From contig OX439038.1 of the NCBI GenBank assembly GCA_949317995.1, forward strand, positions 3,986,001 to 4,050,000: a stretch of DNA of 64,000 nucleotides. Direction: 5' to 3'. The notes under the pieces were generated by a model. It worked only from the letters and a program-made list of their open reading frames with translations, ran no database searches and was not told the origin of the DNA. Each line of letters begins with the position of its first letter. The first letter of the stretch is position 1. The translations under genes and the position numbers were made by a program. Shown piece after piece: positions 62,601 to 64,000 of the stretch. Source of the stretch: Acholoe squamosa. Its lineage: Eukaryota > Annelida > Polychaeta > Phyllodocida > Polynoidae.

Positions 62601-63304
62601 TTTCAATTTGATGTATCTTGATGTCAGAAAACCAATAAATCAGTACTTTATAAAGCTGATTTTGATTTATGGAATTCTGAAGAAAGGACACCTTAAACTA
62701 TAGTTCTCTGTACCAGAACACCCTATTTCTAAACATATTTTATTCTTTTGAGAAAATGACCAACAAGATTGAAACAAAACTTTTCTAACATTTAAAGACC
62801 ATGGGAAACTGGACCAAACAATAAAAGCAGGTAGTCATAAGAGAAACTTAAGTGCAAAGGTCATTTTGAAATAATGAACAATTTAACTGATATTAATCTA
62901 ATGAGGGTGGTGATCACCATATGGGAAACACTCTGTACTCTCAATAAAATGATCCTCTGCTGGAGTCTTTTACATACTCTGGCATTGCAATACCACATCA
63001 TGCTCCGATCCCCCCTATCTGCTAAGTATTGTCCTGCTGACTGGTAGCTTGTGGGTGACATCTTTTTTCATATTAGTCTCACTTTAGTAGGTCTATGGTC
63101 GAAATAGCATATTAATAGTGTCACTTTCTACACCTGCCTCACTAGCACAGAAAGGAGAAGAAAGGACTCACAATCAGGAGGTATAAAGTTCAAATTCAAC
63201 TAAGGGGCAATAAGGAAACTAACACCAGGAATGCAAAAACTATTCATGGATTACTTAGACAGCCATAAGAAGTAGAATATTCGACTATCTGGAATTCTTG
63301 TGTG
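62601..63304. other. Noncoding, no gene seen
   Basis: AT-rich, without repeats I can relate to the rest of the window. Confidence 0.55.
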
Positions 63305-63356
63305 TGTCATACTAGGAATATGTGTACGATCAAGTTGTCATATGAGAAATATGACA
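63305..63356 (-). repeat. Short Element 1 LTR end fragment
   Basis: TGTCATACTA then CGATCAAGTTGTCATATGAG matches the first 50 bases of the right LTR (from 11550). It also forms its own small hairpin, GTTGTCATAT/ATATGACAAC, with loop GAGAA. Confidence 0.65.
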
Positions 63357-63365
63357 ACTCGAATT

Positions 63366-63426
63366 GGTCCCCACTGAGGGTTATCACACGAGGTGAAGCC
63401 GTGTGTGATAACCCTCAGTGGGGACC
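63366..63426. repeat. Perfect 24-bp inverted repeat, 13-base spacer
   Basis: Arms 63366-63389 (starting GGTCCCCACTGAGGGTTATC) and 63403-63426 are exact reverse complements, and flanking GAATY extends the pairing with one mismatch. It is probably a tiny fold-back MITE or a repeat-end remnant. Confidence 0.95.
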
Positions 63427-64000
63427 GATTCTCCTGCACCTTTGTCTATTTCTCAAACATAATTGACAGATTCATTCATCAATATATACTGTTGGCTACA
63501 ACAGGAGACAACCTTCTGGTAAAAACCTATCCATTCTTGAAGTATTTCACTTGTAAAATAGTAAAAAGAGAGTTAGAGGTTTTCATGGAACCTCATGATC
63601 CAATTAGAGGGTTAAGTGCAAAGTTCCCTATGTGCTGACAAGGCCAATTTACGCCTCTTCACAGGCAGCCACAGAAGTTGTGGTCAGAAATCCGTCCACT
63701 TTACTCTCTTACCACAGCTGGATGTAGCAATGGAGCTAGTGTGTAGCACTGTGCCTATGATGATATATAAGCAAATGTCAACGACCATGGGATATTTTAG
63801 CATCATATTCAACAAGGTGAGGGCGCTTTCTTCGACATGTTCACTAGAACAAAGCATTAATAAGAGAAGAATCTGCAATCATACTGATAAACCCTGTGTA
63901 GTAGCCACACCCTGGATTGTCGGCTAAGAAACCATAATTTTGGCCTAAAGAAATCGTTTTTTGCAGGACTGTTGGGATCCAAAGTATCTAGCCCCAATAG
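63427..64000. other. Noncoding, no supported gene
   Basis: Two overlapping open frames (63393-63638 and 63616-63927) have no recognisable domain, and neither shows convincing splice-bounded structure. I do not call a gene. Confidence 0.5.

Noticed and set aside
63393-63927. Possible host exons at the right end
   Set aside because: No domain, no convincing splice-site pair and no duplicated copy; the first frame begins inside the palindrome.

Overview
The window is a repeat-dominated stretch of animal nuclear DNA. It is AT-rich, has no operons or bacterial-type genes, and contains animal-type LTR and non-LTR retroelements, TIR transposons, tRNA-derived repeats, microsatellites and many decayed duplicated blocks. 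An invertebrate host is most likely. One short interspersed repeat at 33.24 kb opens with tandem GTGA/GTGAGT-type sequence of a kind I associate with molluscs and other marine lophotrochozoans, but the species cannot be settled from sequence alone. I see no confident host gene apart from a broken NADAR-domain reading frame at 45.3-45.9 kb.

Layout, left to right. (1) 1-12901, minus strand: Element 1, a nearly complete Ty3/gypsy-class retrovirus-like element with gag, protease, pol and an F-type env. Its 3' LTR is cut by the window edge. (2) 13.1-17.8 kb and 28.3-33.2 kb: two copies of a large duplicated block. Each carries LINE endonuclease sequence and a fold-back element with minisatellite arms, and each copy has private insertions. 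(3) 17.8-18.8 kb: a decayed LTR element on the minus strand. (4) 21.0-22.95 kb: two TIR transposons, one an extreme fold-back and one with G-run tandem repeats. (5) 26.6-29.2 kb: a LINE with endonuclease and reverse transcriptase but a damaged catalytic motif. (6) 33.2-34.3 kb: a SINE, a 31-bp minisatellite and three tRNA-like relics. (7) 34.4-43.7 kb: further diverged duplications, interrupted at 37.7-39.5 kb by a deletion derivative of Element 1. (8) 44.3-45.9 kb: an L1-ORF1-like reading frame followed by the NADAR frame, both broken. (9) 47042-58277, plus strand: Element 2, a complete Ty3/gypsy-class element with LTRs that read as identical, a 4-bp target duplication, intact gag and pol, and an intact third ORF of unknown function in the env position. 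(10) 58.3-64 kb: a LINE fragment, hairpin-forming inverted repeats and another diverged duplicate with a nested TIR transposon.

How the genes work together. In both LTR elements gag supplies the capsid and nucleic-acid-binding protein. Protease, reverse transcriptase/RNase H and integrase follow in a -1 frame. Element 1 appears to need two -1 shifts (gag to protease, protease to pol); Element 2 needs one. Although the two elements differ greatly in gag, LTR, primer-binding site and third gene, both gag genes end with the same heptamer, GGAAAAC, directly before the stop codon. In both, exactly five bases separate the heptamer from a stable hairpin. Element 1 then carries an env ectodomain without a visible membrane anchor. 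Element 2 instead carries a zinc-finger/coiled-coil protein (ORF3) preceded by promoter-like motifs.

The most interesting points are the shared frameshift cassette, ORF3 of the apparently very young Element 2, the zinc-knuckle-free prion-like tail of Element 1 Gag, the long linker inserted in Element 1 Pol, and the L1-ORF1/NADAR pairing.
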